Shown: positions 8,010 to 17,029 of the stretch, piece after piece | Layout of the letters: every line of letters starts with the position of its first letter | Position numbering within the stretch: the stretch's first letter is position 1 | Assembly (NCBI GenBank): GCA_031549185.1 | Contig: JAVBQG010000026.1 | Span: 1 to 41,733, forward strand | Length of the DNA: 41,733 nucleotides | Direction: 5' to 3' | Source: JAVBQG01 sp031549185 | Lineage (GTDB): Bacteria; Synergistota; Synergistia; Synergistales; Synergistaceae | The notes under the pieces: model-generated | Database searches by the model: none | Seen by the model: only the letters and a program-made list of their open reading frames with translations | What the model was told of the DNA's origin: nothing | Position numbers and translations under genes: made by a program

Positions 8010-11000
8010 ATGTCCCATCATATGAGGCCGCAATCGTTTACAAAACTGATGAAGTGGATTCTCCGCGAATATAAGGAAAACGAGTCCATCTTCGGGATCC
8101 ACAAATCGCTCTTCTACGAACCGAAGAAGAACGCGCCGTACGCGTCGACGCTCTTCGGGGATAAGCTGGCGACGCCGATCGGCCCCGCCGCCGGCCCCAA
8201 CACGCAGTTGACGCAGAACATCGTGGCGAGCTGGCTCTCCGGCGCGCGCTTCATCGAGCTCAAGACCGTCCAGATCATGGATGAACTGGAGTTCGGTCGT
8301 CCCTGCATCGACATGGAGGACGAGGGCTACAATGCCGAGTGGTCGCAGGAGCTGAAGCTGGAGAAGTCGATCCACGAGTACATCAAGGCGTGGGTGCTGC
8401 TCCCCGTGTTGCACCGCCTGCTCGGCTGGGAGAACGGGGGCGGGATCGACACGATCTTCAACCTCAGCGTTGGTTACAACCTCGAGGGGATCCTCGAGCC
8501 GCGGATGCAGAAGTTCATCGACACGATGCTGGACGCCTCGGGCGAGATCGCGGCCTATCACGACGAGTTGCGGAAGAGCTTTCCCGACTTCGCCGACGTT
8601 GAGGTGCCGAGCGCGCTGACAAACAGCTGCACGCTGTCGACGATGCACGGTTGCCCGCCGGACGAGATCGGGCGCATCGCGAAGTACCTGCTGGAGGAGC
8701 GCGGATTCCATCTCACCGTCAAGCTCAACCCAACGCTGATGGGGCCGGACTTCGTGCGCGGCACGCTGAATAAGACGCTCGGCTACACGGGCATCGAGAT
8801 CCCCGATCCGGTCTTCGAGCACGACCTGAAGTATCCGCAGGCGCTGGAGATCATCAGGGCGATGAAGGAGTCGGGGGAGAAGCACGGCCGCTTCTTCGGC
8901 GTCAAGCTGAGCAACACGCTCGCCATGTACAACTATCGCCGGATCATGCCGGGCGAAGAGATGTACATGTCGGGGCGCTCGCTTTACCCGATCACGATGA
9001 ACCTCTGGAACAACCTGAATAAGGACTTCGGCGGCGACCTGAACGTGTCGTACTCTGCGGGGGCCGACGCCTGGAACGTTGCGCGGATCTTCTCGTGCGG
9101 CGCGCTGTCGGTCACGATGGCGTCGGATATTTTGAAGCCTGGCGGCTACTCCCGCTTCCTGCAATGCATCGAGAATATCGAAACGGAGATGGAGGAGCGC
9201 GACGCGAAAAATCTGGCGGCGCTGGCGGCAGACAAGGATCGAAATCTCGAGAAGGCCGCGTCGGACGCGCTGATCGACCCACGGTACAAGAAGCAGTACT
9301 TCGCCGGCTCGCCGAAGGTCGCCTCCGGGCTCAGGCTCTTCGACTGCATCACTGCTCCCTGCATGGAGCAGTGCGCCGTCCGTCAGGACGTGCCCGCGTA
9401 CGCGCTGCAGATCGCACGCGGCGACTACGACGGGGCGTTCCGCACGATCCTCAAAAAGAATCCGCTCCCTGGGCTGACGGGGCACGTCTGCACGCATCTC
9501 TGCGAGACGCGCTGCACGCGCGCGAACTACGACGAGGCCGTCGGCATCCGCTCGCTCAAGCGCTTCGCGGCGTCGCGCGGCAAGATCGGCGCGCCGGCCG
9601 TCTGCGAGAACGGGCGCTCGGTCGCCGTGATCGGCGCGGGGCCGTCGGGCCTCGCCGCGTCGGCGGTGCTGGCGCTCGGCGGCTGCAAGGTGACGGTCTT
9701 CGAGTCGCGCGAGCGAGCGGGTGGCATGATGGCGATCGCCCCGACCTTCCGCCTGCCGCAGCGAATCATGGACAAGGACGTGGCGCGCATCGAGGCGCTC
9801 GGCGTCGAGATCAAAACGAATACGAAGGTGGAGGAATCCCCGGAGAGCCTGCTCGACAAGGGCTACGACGCGGTATACGTGGCGTGCGGCTTCCCCAAGG
9901 ACGCGCCGCTCGGCGTGCCGGGCGACGACGCGAAGGGCGTGTGGACGGCCCTGGACCTGCTCGACCGCGTGAGCCGCGGCGAGAAGCCGGACCTCGGCAA
10001 AAAGGCCCTGATCGTCGGCGGCGGCAACACGGCGATGGACGCCTCCCGCGTGGCGCAGCGCCTGGCGGGGAACCCCGTCACAGTGGTCTACCGCCGCACG
10101 AAGGCCGAGATGCCGGCGATCGAAGAAGAGAGGCATCTCCTTTTCGAAGAGGGCAACCTTCTGGAGGAGCTGGCGGCGCCCGTAAGGGTCGTTGTGCGCG
10201 ACGGCAAGGTCGCGGGGCTCGAGTGCGAGCGCACGAAGCTCGGCGAGCCGGACGCGAGCGGACGGCGCAGGCCCGAGCCGACGGGCGAGTTCTTCACGCT
10301 CGAGGCGGACGCGATCGTGGTCGCGATCGGGCAGAGCTCCGACACGGCGCTTTTCAAAGGCAGCCGGGTGGCGCTGGATAAGAATGGGACGGTTGCGACG
10401 ACCTGCAGCGGACGCACCGCGGCGTGTGGCGTGTACGCGGGCGGAGATGCCGTCTCCGGCCCCGCGATCGTAATCCAGGCCTGCGCGGATGGAATGGAGG
10501 CGGCAGCCTCGATCCTGAAGGAGTTCGGCATCGAGATGTCCCCCGAGGAGGGCCGCCCTCTTCCCACTGCGGAGGAGTTGGCGGAGATCCGCCTCGCCAG
10601 GACGCGCAAGGCCTCCCGCAACTGCGAGGCGCATCTGCCGGTGGAGCGCCGCAAGGGTTTCGAACTGGTGGAGCAGACGCTGGACGAGGCCGCGGCGGTG
10701 GCGGAGGCCAAGCGCTGCCTGCAGTGCTCGAGCGTCTGCGGCAAGTGCGTCGAGGTCTGTCCGAACCGGGCGAACTACAACTACACGGTTGCGCCGTTGG
10801 CCGCGACCTGCGCGGAACTGGAGCCGGTCGGCGGCCGACTGGTCGCCACGGGTTACGAGAAATTCAGGATCGAGCAGGGGACGCAGATCGTCCACATCGA
10901 CGACTTCTGCAACGAGTGCGGCAACTGCGCCGCCTTCTGTGTGCACGAGGGGCGTCCGTATATGGACAAGCCACGGCTCTGCCTGAACGACGAGGACTTT

Positions 11001-11303
11001 AACGCACAGGACGACAACGTCTTCCGCGTCGAGGGCGATACGATCAGCCGCCGCGAGGGCGGCCGCACGGAGACGCTCACGGTCGGCGAGCATGGATATG
11101 TCTACGAGAACGGCGACGTGCGCGTGAAGCTCGACAAGGGTTATACGGTGCGCGAGGCCGAGACGAAAAAAGGGTTCGGAGGAAAGGTATCGCTGCGCAG
11201 CGCGGTCGAGATGTCGGCGTTGTACGGCGGAGTGAAGAACTCCCTCTCCTGGTTGGTCGATTGTAATTCTGATTCTAAATCAATGCGACAGTTATTATTG
11301 TAG
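8010..11303 (+). CDS. ygfK: YgfK-type multidomain Fe-S flavoprotein (putative selenate reductase subunit family)
   Basis: A 1097-residue redox protein, slightly longer than the E. coli protein (about 1030). The domain order is: a dihydroorotate-dehydrogenase-like barrel to about residue 430; a GltD-type Fe-S region from about 446 (CITAPCMEQC, HVCTHLCETRC); FAD site VIGAGPSGLAAS near 545; NAD(P) site LIVGGGNTAMDA near 670; and C-terminal clusters CLQCSSVCGKCVEVCP near 905 and CNECGNCAAFC near 968. It probably passes electrons between NAD(P)H or ferredoxin and a purine substrate or the molybdenum hydroxylase. The start is ATG 8010 with CTGGGGGGAG upstream. The last residues (NSDSKSMRQLLL) look non-native, and the TAG stop lies in a repeat. 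Confidence 0.93.
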   Translation: MSHHMRPQSFTKLMKWILREYKENESIFGIHKSLFYEPKKNAPYASTLFGDKLATPIGPAAGPNTQLTQNIVASWLSGARFIELKTVQIMDELEFGRPCIDMEDEGYNAEWSQELKLEKSIHEYIKAWVLLPVLHRLLGWENGGGIDTIFNLSVGYNLEGILEPRMQKFIDTMLDASGEIAAYHDELRKSFPDFADVEVPSALTNSCTLSTMHGCPPDEIGRIAKYLLEERGFHLTVKLNPTLMGPDFVRGTLNKTLGYTGIEIPDPVFEHDLKYPQALEIIRAMKESGEKHGRFFGVKLSNTLAMYNYRRIMPGEEMYMSGRSLYPITMNLWNNLNKDFGGDLNVSYSAGADAWNVARIFSCGALSVTMASDILKPGGYSRFLQCIENIETEMEERDAKNLAALAADKDRNLEKAASDALIDPRYKKQYFAGSPKVASGLRLFDCITAPCMEQCAVRQDVPAYALQIARGDYDGAFRTILKKNPLPGLTGHVCTHLCETRCTRANYDEAVGIRSLKRFAASRGKIGAPAVCENGRSVAVIGAGPSGLAASAVLALGGCKVTVFESRERAGGMMAIAPTFRLPQRIMDKDVARIEALGVEIKTNTKVEESPESLLDKGYDAVYVACGFPKDAPLGVPGDDAKGVWTALDLLDRVSRGEKPDLGKKALIVGGGNTAMDASRVAQRLAGNPVTVVYRRTKAEMPAIEEERHLLFEEGNLLEELAAPVRVVVRDGKVAGLECERTKLGEPDASGRRRPEPTGEFFTLEADAIVVAIGQSSDTALFKGSRVALDKNGTVATTCSGRTAACGVYAGGDAVSGPAIVIQACADGMEAAASILKEFGIEMSPEEGRPLPTAEELAEIRLARTRKASRNCEAHLPVERRKGFELVEQTLDEAAAVAEAKRCLQCSSVCGKCVEVCPNRANYNYTVAPLAATCAELEPVGGRLVATGYEKFRIEQGTQIVHIDDFCNECGNCAAFCVHEGRPYMDKPRLCLNDEDFNAQDDNVFRVEGDTISRREGGRTETLTVGEHGYVYENGDVRVKLDKGYTVREAETKKGFGGKVSLRSAVEMSALYGGVKNSLSWLVDCNSDSKSMRQLLL

Positions 11304-11378
11304 GGGCGAACAGTGTTCGCCCGTTTTACCCTGAAGGGATCATGCTTTTTGGCGGGCGCACGCTGTGCGCCCCTACGC
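11300..11378. repeat. Palindromic intergenic repeat, family A copy containing the ygfK stop
   Basis: GTAGGGGCGAAC-agt-GTTCGCCCG (from 11300) and GGGCGCAC-gct-GTGCGCCCCTAC (to about 11376) form two hairpins whose outer ends (GTAGGGGCG and CGCCCCTAC) are inverted repeats of each other. The TAG at 11301-11303 stops ygfK. Confidence 0.8.
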
Positions 11379-11477
11379 AAAACGGGCCATTTGAAATAGA
11401 ACTGGAATAAATAGCGATTCAATTCGATTCGGGACGTGTCGAGGAGGCATTGATGAGGGTCGAGTAGATTTTTAGAA

Positions 11478-11527
11478 AACGGGGTCCGGGGGACGCGTTC
11501 CGCGGCGGGTGTGGGCGGAGCCCACGG
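11478..11527. repeat. GC-rich palindromic repeat, family B copy
   Basis: ACGGGGTCCGGGGGACGCG is followed by GTGGGC-gga-GCCCAC (11510-11524), a hairpin pair. The layout and sequence resemble 12836-12882. It lies about 30 bases upstream of the ygeY ribosome binding site. Confidence 0.55.
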
Positions 11528-11559
11528 TCAGGTTTCTTCAAAGAGGGAGGTCACATAAC

Positions 11560-12816
11560 GTGCTGGATTTTGCGAAGATCAACGAACTGGCGAAGAAGTA
11601 CGAGCCGGAGATGACGAAGTTCCTTCGCGACATGGTCGCGATCCCGAGCGAGAGCTGCGACGAGGAGAAGGTCGTGCTCCGCATCAAGGAAGAGATGGAG
11701 AAGGTCGGATTCGACAAGGTCGAGATCGACCCCATGGGCAACATTCTCGGTTACATCGGACACGGCAAGCACCTGATCGCCATGGACGCGCACATCGACA
11801 CGGTCGGCATCGGCAACAAGGACAACTGGAAGTTCGACCCGTACCTGGGTTACGAGGACGACGAGAAGATCGGCGGCCGCGGCGTCAGCGACCAGGAGGG
11901 CGGCATGGCCTCCATGGTCTATGCGGGCAAGATCATCAAGGACCTGGGGCTCGAGAGCGACTACACGCTGGTGGTCGTCGGCTCCGTGCAGGAGGAGGAC
12001 TGCGACGGCCTCTGCTGGCAGTACATCATCAACGAGGACAAACTGCGCCCCGAGTTCGTCATCAGCACCGAGCCGACCGACGGCGGCATTTACCGTGGCC
12101 AGCGCGGGCGCATGGAGATCTACGTCGCCACGAAGGGCGTCAGCTGCCACGGCTCGGCCCCCGAGCGTGGCGACAACGCGATCTACAAGATGGGTCCGAT
12201 CCTGGGCGAGTTGAAGGCGCTGCACTCGAACCTGAAGGACGACGCGTTTCTCGGCAAGGGCAGCCTGACGGTGTCGGAGATCTTCTTCACGTCGCCCTCG
12301 CGCTGCGCGGTGGCCGACAGCTGCAAGATCTCCATCGACCGCCGCCTCACCAGGGGCGAGACGGGCGAGTACGCGCTGCAGCAGATCCGCAACCTTCCCG
12401 CGGTGCGGGCGGCGGGCGCGGAGGTCGGCATGTACACGTACGACCGTCCGTCGTACACCGGGCTCGTTTATCCCACGGACTGCTACTTCCCGACGTGGGT
12501 CATCGAGGAGGACCACCCGGTCTGCGAGACGCTGATGGAGACCTACGAGAGCCTGTTCAAGAAGAAGGCGCGCCTCGACAAGTGGACGTTCTCGACCAAC
12601 GGCATCGCGATCATGGGCATGCACGGCATCCCCTGCATCGGCTTCGGCCCCGGCCACGAGGACCAGGCGCACGCGCCGAACGAGATGACCTGGAAGGCCG
12701 AGTTGGTGGCGTGCGCTGCGATGTACGCGGCGGTCCCGACGATCTACGTCGAGAAGTACGCGGACAAGATGCCCGAGAGCACGGAGAACCTGATCACGGA
12801 CTACGTGAAAAAATAA
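11560..12816 (+). CDS. ygeY: YgeY-type M20 family metallohydrolase
   Basis: A 418-residue di-zinc M20 peptidase/deacylase homologue of the YgeY group, found with ygeW, ygeX and ygfK. The metal ligands are visible: His78 and Asp80 in MDAHIDTVG, Asp111 in GRGVSDQEGG, Glu145/Glu146 in GSVQEEDCDG, and a late His in GPGHEDQAHAPNE. The start is GTG 11560 behind GAGGGAGG; the longer open frame from 11509 runs into repeat B. Its role is probably to hydrolyse an N-carbamoyl or N-acyl linkage in an intermediate on the way to diaminopropionate. That step is inferred from cluster biology, not from sequence. Confidence 0.92.
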   Translation: MLDFAKINELAKKYEPEMTKFLRDMVAIPSESCDEEKVVLRIKEEMEKVGFDKVEIDPMGNILGYIGHGKHLIAMDAHIDTVGIGNKDNWKFDPYLGYEDDEKIGGRGVSDQEGGMASMVYAGKIIKDLGLESDYTLVVVGSVQEEDCDGLCWQYIINEDKLRPEFVISTEPTDGGIYRGQRGRMEIYVATKGVSCHGSAPERGDNAIYKMGPILGELKALHSNLKDDAFLGKGSLTVSEIFFTSPSRCAVADSCKISIDRRLTRGETGEYALQQIRNLPAVRAAGAEVGMYTYDRPSYTGLVYPTDCYFPTWVIEEDHPVCETLMETYESLFKKKARLDKWTFSTNGIAIMGMHGIPCIGFGPGHEDQAHAPNEMTWKAELVACAAMYAAVPTIYVEKYADKMPESTENLITDYVKK

Positions 12817-12835
12817 GCACCTGCGTTTTTGAGAA

Positions 12836-12882
12836 ATGGGGTGCAGGGGACAAGTCCCCTGCCGGGTGCGGGCAGCGCCCGC
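12836..12882. repeat. GC-rich palindromic repeat, family B copy
   Basis: GCAGGGGAC-aa-GTCCCCTGC is followed by GCGGGC-ag-GCCCGC, two adjacent hairpins after ATGGGGT. It is in the same order as the copy at 11478 (GGGGTCC...GGAC...CGGGTG.GGGC). It lies between ygeY and ygeW. Confidence 0.6.
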
Positions 12883-12913
12883 GAAGCTAATTCATTTTTG
12901 AGGAGGATTTACC

Positions 12914-13921
12914 ATGCAGACAGTATTTCGCGGCAGACATTTCATCGACGTCGAGGATTTCACGAGGGAAGAAGTCGAGACGATGATCGAGGTCTCTTTC
13001 GACCTCAAATCCAAGTTCGCGCAGGGTGTCCCCACGCCGTACCTCCGCGACAAGAGCATGTTCCTGATGTTCTTCGAGCAGTCCACGCGCACCCGCAACT
13101 CGATGGAGGCGGGCTTTGCCCAGCTCGGCGGACACGCGGGCTTCCTCGACAGCAGCAGCATGCAGATCGCGCACGGCGAGTCCGCGAAGGACACGGCGAT
13201 CATTCTCTCTCGCTTCGGTCACGGCATCGCGTGCCGCTACTGCAACTGGGGCTACGGCAACAAGTACCTGAACGAGATGGCAAAGTGGTCGACTGTTCCC
13301 GTCATGAACCTGCAGTGCGACCTCTATCACCCCTTCCAGGCGCTGGCGGACCTCATGACCATGAAGGAGAAGTTCGACGGCAACCTGAAGAGGCTGAAGG
13401 TCTCCATCATCTGGGCATACGCCGAGAGCCACAAAAAACCGATCTCGGTGCCCGTATCGCAGGTTCTACTCTTCCCGCGCTACGGTATGGACGTCACGCT
13501 GGCGCACCCCAAGGGCTGGGAGCTGCCCGACTGGGTCATCGCGAAGGCGAAGGCGAACGCGGAGCGCTACGGCGGAACGGTCACCGTCACCGACGACGAG
13601 GCCGAGGCATATAAGGACGCGCACATCGTGATCCCCAAGAACTGGGGCAACTGGGTCAACGACCAGACCGGCAACGCCCCGGCGGGCGCGGTGAAGGTCG
13701 TCGACGAGAAGCTGATGGCGAACCGCTCCTGGAAGTGCACCGAGGACAAGATGGCGACGGCCGACAAGAACGTGATCTACATGCACGCGCTCCCCGCCGA
13801 CCGCAACAACGAGGTCGAGGACTCCGTCATCGACGGTCCGCACTCCGTGGTGTACGACGCGGCGGAGAATCGCCTGCACACCGCGAAGGCCGTCATGACC
13901 CTTCTGATGAACGGCAAATAG
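12914..13921 (+). CDS. ygeW: YgeW-type knotted carbamoyltransferase
   Basis: A 335-residue aspartate/ornithine carbamoyltransferase superfamily member of the knotted YgeW group. The carbamoyl-phosphate loop is FEQSTRTRNS (Ser57-Arg61), and the family HxLP motif is MHALPADR near residue 290. It has no classical ornithine or aspartate signature. In the purine/urate cluster it probably works in the phosphorolytic direction, moving a carbamoyl group from a ureido intermediate to phosphate. A carbamate kinase would then make ATP; that gene is missing from this window. The start is ATG 12914 with GAGGAGG upstream. Confidence 0.93.
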   Translation: MQTVFRGRHFIDVEDFTREEVETMIEVSFDLKSKFAQGVPTPYLRDKSMFLMFFEQSTRTRNSMEAGFAQLGGHAGFLDSSSMQIAHGESAKDTAIILSRFGHGIACRYCNWGYGNKYLNEMAKWSTVPVMNLQCDLYHPFQALADLMTMKEKFDGNLKRLKVSIIWAYAESHKKPISVPVSQVLLFPRYGMDVTLAHPKGWELPDWVIAKAKANAERYGGTVTVTDDEAEAYKDAHIVIPKNWGNWVNDQTGNAPAGAVKVVDEKLMANRSWKCTEDKMATADKNVIYMHALPADRNNEVEDSVIDGPHSVVYDAAENRLHTAKAVMTLLMNGK

Positions 13922-13933
13922 AAGACGCTTTCT

Positions 13934-14060
13934 GTGGGGGTTGCCGCGTTTCGCGCGCAACCCCACCCTTTGGAAAAAGCTGATCCGCAAAAGGGGCCTG
14001 AAGGGTGAAGATGAAAGAACCTGACGACCTCTGCTCTCTCGGGCGGCGAATTGCCGCCCG
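13934..14060. repeat. Two GC-rich hairpins between ygeW and the permease
   Basis: GGGGTTGC (13937-13944) pairs with GCAACCCC (13957-13964), with a GC-rich loop. A second hairpin, CGGGCGGC-gaatt-GCCGCCCG, occupies 14040-14060. Neither is followed by a T run, so they look more like repeats or processing sites than strong terminators. They could lower readthrough between ygeW and the permease. Confidence 0.45.
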
Positions 14061-14104
14061 GACACGTCGATCAGTGTTTTCTTCATTCGAAAGGAGAAAT
14101 TTTT

Positions 14105-15478
14105 TTGGAAACGACAGAGGGCAAGATTAACCGCAAGGATTTGATCTATCAGCTCGACGGCCGGCCGCCGCTCGCGGTGGCGTTTCCCCTCGGCCTGCAG
14201 CATGTCCTTGCCATGTTCACGTCGAACCTTGCGCCCTGCTTCATCCTGGCGGGCGTCGTCGGGCTCGACACGGCCGGGAAGATCATCATGGTGCAGTGCG
14301 CCATGCTCATTTCCGGCGTCACGACCTTTTTCCAGCTCTACCCGCTCGCCATCTTCGGAAAAAAATCGAAGTTGCCCCGCATCGGGGCGGAGTTGCCCAT
14401 CGTCATGGGTACGTCGTTTGCCTTCGTCCCCACGTCGATCACGGTCGGACAGATGTACGGTCTCCCCGGCGTTCTCGGGGGTGCGTTGCTCGGCAGTCTG
14501 GTCGAATTTGTGATGGGTTTCTTTATTCGTCCGCTCAAGAAATTCTTCCCGCCGCTGGTCATCGGGGCGGTGCTGGTCGCGATCGGCATCAACCTGCTCA
14601 AGGCGGGCACCAACTACTGGGCGGGCGGTGTCGGCAACCCGGCGTACGGCTCGCCGAACAACATGATCCTCGGGTTCATCGTCTTCATGGCGGTCGTGCT
14701 CTGCCAGCGCTTCGGCAAGGGAATGTTCCAGGTCTCGTCGCTTCTGATCGGCATCCTCGTCGGTTACGTCGCGGCGTTTTTTATGGGCATGCTCAGCTTT
14801 CAGGCGTTCTACGACGCCGCGTGGTACGAGATCCCGAGGCCCTTCCGCTTCGGTTATGAGTTCCATCTGGACGCCGTCCTGAGCTTCGCAGCCCTCTACA
14901 TCGTCTCCGGGCTCGAGACGATCGGCAACACGTCGGGCATCACCGTCGCGGCCTTCGACCGCGAGGCGACGGTCAAGGAGACCAGCGGCGCGATTCTGGC
15001 CGACTCGTTCGGCTCCATGCTGGCGTCGGTCTTCAACACGCTGCCGAACACGGCGTTCGGGCAGAACGCGGGTATCGTCGCCATGACGCGCGTCGTCAAC
15101 AAGTTCTGCATCGCGACGGGCGCCGCCGTGCTGGTCGTCGCGGGATTTATCCCCAAGATCGGCGCGCTCTTCACCATCATGCCGAACCCGGTCCTGGGCG
15201 GCGCGGTCATCAGCGTCTTTGCCATGATCACGATCAACGGCATCAAGCTGATCGCCAAATCCGGTTTCAGCCAGCGCAACATCACGGTCCTCTGCATCAC
15301 GTTCGCCATCGGCATGGGGCTCGGCACGGGTCCCAAGGAGCTGCTCGCGCAGATGCCCGGCATCATTCAGTATCTGTTGAAAGACTCCGTCGTCTCGGTC
15401 TGCGTCATCGGGATCATCGTCAACATCATCTTCCCGCCCGACAAGGACCAGCACGCGGTTACCATGGACGTGGATTAG
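14105..15478 (+). CDS. NCS2-family xanthine/uracil (purine) permease
   Basis: A 457-residue inner-membrane purine:H+ symporter of the nucleobase-ascorbate (NCS2/NAT) family, with 12-14 hydrophobic segments. The first helix carries the conserved QH (FPLGLQHVLAMF) and helix 10 the NAT motif QNAGIVAMTRVVNK. The start is TTG 14105 behind AAAGGAG; the frame is open further upstream but lacks a ribosome binding site there. Its place between ygeW and hyuA makes xanthine or urate the likely substrate, but the motif alone does not separate xanthine, urate and uracil carriers. Confidence 0.9.
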   Translation: METTEGKINRKDLIYQLDGRPPLAVAFPLGLQHVLAMFTSNLAPCFILAGVVGLDTAGKIIMVQCAMLISGVTTFFQLYPLAIFGKKSKLPRIGAELPIVMGTSFAFVPTSITVGQMYGLPGVLGGALLGSLVEFVMGFFIRPLKKFFPPLVIGAVLVAIGINLLKAGTNYWAGGVGNPAYGSPNNMILGFIVFMAVVLCQRFGKGMFQVSSLLIGILVGYVAAFFMGMLSFQAFYDAAWYEIPRPFRFGYEFHLDAVLSFAALYIVSGLETIGNTSGITVAAFDREATVKETSGAILADSFGSMLASVFNTLPNTAFGQNAGIVAMTRVVNKFCIATGAAVLVVAGFIPKIGALFTIMPNPVLGGAVISVFAMITINGIKLIAKSGFSQRNITVLCITFAIGMGLGTGPKELLAQMPGIIQYLLKDSVVSVCVIGIIVNIIFPPDKDQHAVTMDVD

Positions 15479-15584
15479 GGTTTTTCCTCTGGGTGGGGGT
15501 TGCAATTCGAGACGGATAAGCGACTCCCGCCCTTTTTATGGCGAAAATTATCGAACGGGACAGGTTTTCTCATACGAATGAATT

Positions 15585-15590
15585 TATAAT
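15585..15590 (+). promoter_or_regulatory. Candidate -10 element before hyuA
   Basis: A perfect TATAAT lies 49 bases before the hyuA start in the 160-base gap after the permease. No good -35 is visible at 16-18 bases, so this could be an activator-dependent promoter or chance. Confidence 0.3.
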
Positions 15591-15638
15591 ACGGCTATCC
15601 AGTATTTCGAAAAACGGTGCCATAAGAGGGGTGAGCAT

Positions 15639-17027
15639 ATGGCGATTATTTTATCCGGCGGCGTCGTCGCCTCGGCGGATGGCGAGTACAGGGCGGATGT
15701 GCGGTTCGAGGGCGAGCGGATCTCGGCGCTCGGCTCGGATCTCGCGCGGCCGGGAGACGAAGTCGTCGACGTCCCGGGCTGCCTTGTTTTGCCCGGCGGC
15801 ATCGACGTGCACACGCACTTCGACCTGCCGCTGGGAGACGGCACGCGGACGGCGGACAGCTTTGCGACCGGGACGCGCGCGGCGATTGCGGGGGGCACGA
15901 CCACGATTCTCGACTACGCCACGCAGTTCAAGGGCGAGACGCTGAGAGAGGGCCTCGCGAACTGGCACGCGCTGGCGGACGGCAACTGCCGCTGCGACTA
16001 CGGCTTCCACATGGCGATCACGGAGTGGAACGACGCGGTCGCCTCCGAGCTGCCGGAGATGGCGGAGGCCGGCGTCACATCGTTCAAGATGTACATGGCT
16101 TACAAGGGCAATCTGCAGGTCGAGGACGGCGTCATCTACCGGGCGCTGCGCGGGCTGAAGAAAGTCGGCGGGCTGCTCTGCGCGCACTGCGAGAACGGCG
16201 ACGTGATCGCGGAGCGCGTGAGCGAGCTGCTGGCGGCGGGGAGGACGGGGCCAGCGTACCACCCGGCCTCGCGCCCGCAGGAGGTCGAGACGGAGGCGGT
16301 CGACCGCCTGCTGATGATGGCGAAGCTGGTGGACGCGCCCGTCTACGTGGTGCACACGAGCGCCGCGCCGTCGATGGACCGGATCGTGCTGGCCAAGATG
16401 GAGGGCGTGCGCGCCTTCGCCGAGACCTGCCCGCAGTATCTCTACCTCGACGACGAACTCTATGCGAAGGGCGGTTTCGAGGCCGCGAAGTACGTCTGCG
16501 CGCCGCCGTTGCGCGCGAAGTTCAATCAGGCGGGCCTCTGGGCTGCGTTGCAAAATAATCTCGCCGACACGGTCGCGACGGATCACTGTTCGTTCGATTT
16601 CGCCGGCCAGAAGGACCGGGGGCGCGAAAATTTCACGAAGATCCCGAACGGCACGCCCGGCGTCGAACACCGTATGGCGCTGATGTACGGCGGCGTCGCC
16701 GAGGGTCGCATCAGCCTCGCGCAGATGGTGGCGCTCTGCGCGACCAACCCGGCCAGGATCTTCGGCATGTACCCGAAGAAGGGCGTCATTGCGCCGGGGA
16801 GCGACGCGGACCTGGTAATTCTCGATCCGCGCGGCGAGACCTCCATCGCGGCGGCTACGCAGCATCAGAACGTCGATTACACGCCCTACGAGGGTTTTTG
16901 CCTGCCGGGAGCGATCCGCTCGGTCTACCTGCGCGGGACGCTTCTCTACGCCGGCGGCGCGTTCCTCACTGACGAACCGCTCGGCCGTTACGTCGGACGA
17001 GGTCCGTCTGGCCCCAAGGAGGTATAG
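15639..17027 (+). CDS. hyuA: D-hydantoinase / dihydropyrimidinase
   Basis: A 462-residue cyclic amidohydrolase with a binuclear zinc site. All six expected ligands sit at the classical positions: His58 and His60 (GGIDVHTHFD), the carboxylated Lys150 (TSFKMYMAYKG), His183 (CAHCENG), His239 (VVHTSA) and Asp315 (VATDHCSFDF). The enzyme hydrolyses hydantoin-like or dihydropyrimidine rings to N-carbamoyl amino acids. In the anaerobic urate cluster it should open a reduced purine-derived ring. The start is ATG 15639 with GAGGGGTG upstream. Only two bases separate its stop from xdh, so the two are translationally linked. Confidence 0.95.
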   Translation: MAIILSGGVVASADGEYRADVRFEGERISALGSDLARPGDEVVDVPGCLVLPGGIDVHTHFDLPLGDGTRTADSFATGTRAAIAGGTTTILDYATQFKGETLREGLANWHALADGNCRCDYGFHMAITEWNDAVASELPEMAEAGVTSFKMYMAYKGNLQVEDGVIYRALRGLKKVGGLLCAHCENGDVIAERVSELLAAGRTGPAYHPASRPQEVETEAVDRLLMMAKLVDAPVYVVHTSAAPSMDRIVLAKMEGVRAFAETCPQYLYLDDELYAKGGFEAAKYVCAPPLRAKFNQAGLWAALQNNLADTVATDHCSFDFAGQKDRGRENFTKIPNGTPGVEHRMALMYGGVAEGRISLAQMVALCATNPARIFGMYPKKGVIAPGSDADLVILDPRGETSIAAATQHQNVDYTPYEGFCLPGAIRSVYLRGTLLYAGGAFLTDEPLGRYVGRGPSGPKEV

Positions 17028-17029
17028 CG

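Noticed and set aside
7704..11093. Open frame of 1129 codons on the minus strand opposite ygfK
   Set aside because: It lies exactly antisense to a gene with clear domains and is Arg/Ala/His-rich with no motif; this is an artefact of high-GC codon use.
13466..15505. Open frame of 679 codons on the minus strand opposite ygeW and the permease
   Set aside because: It spans two real genes and their gap and is very Asp/Arg-rich, so it is not protein-like.
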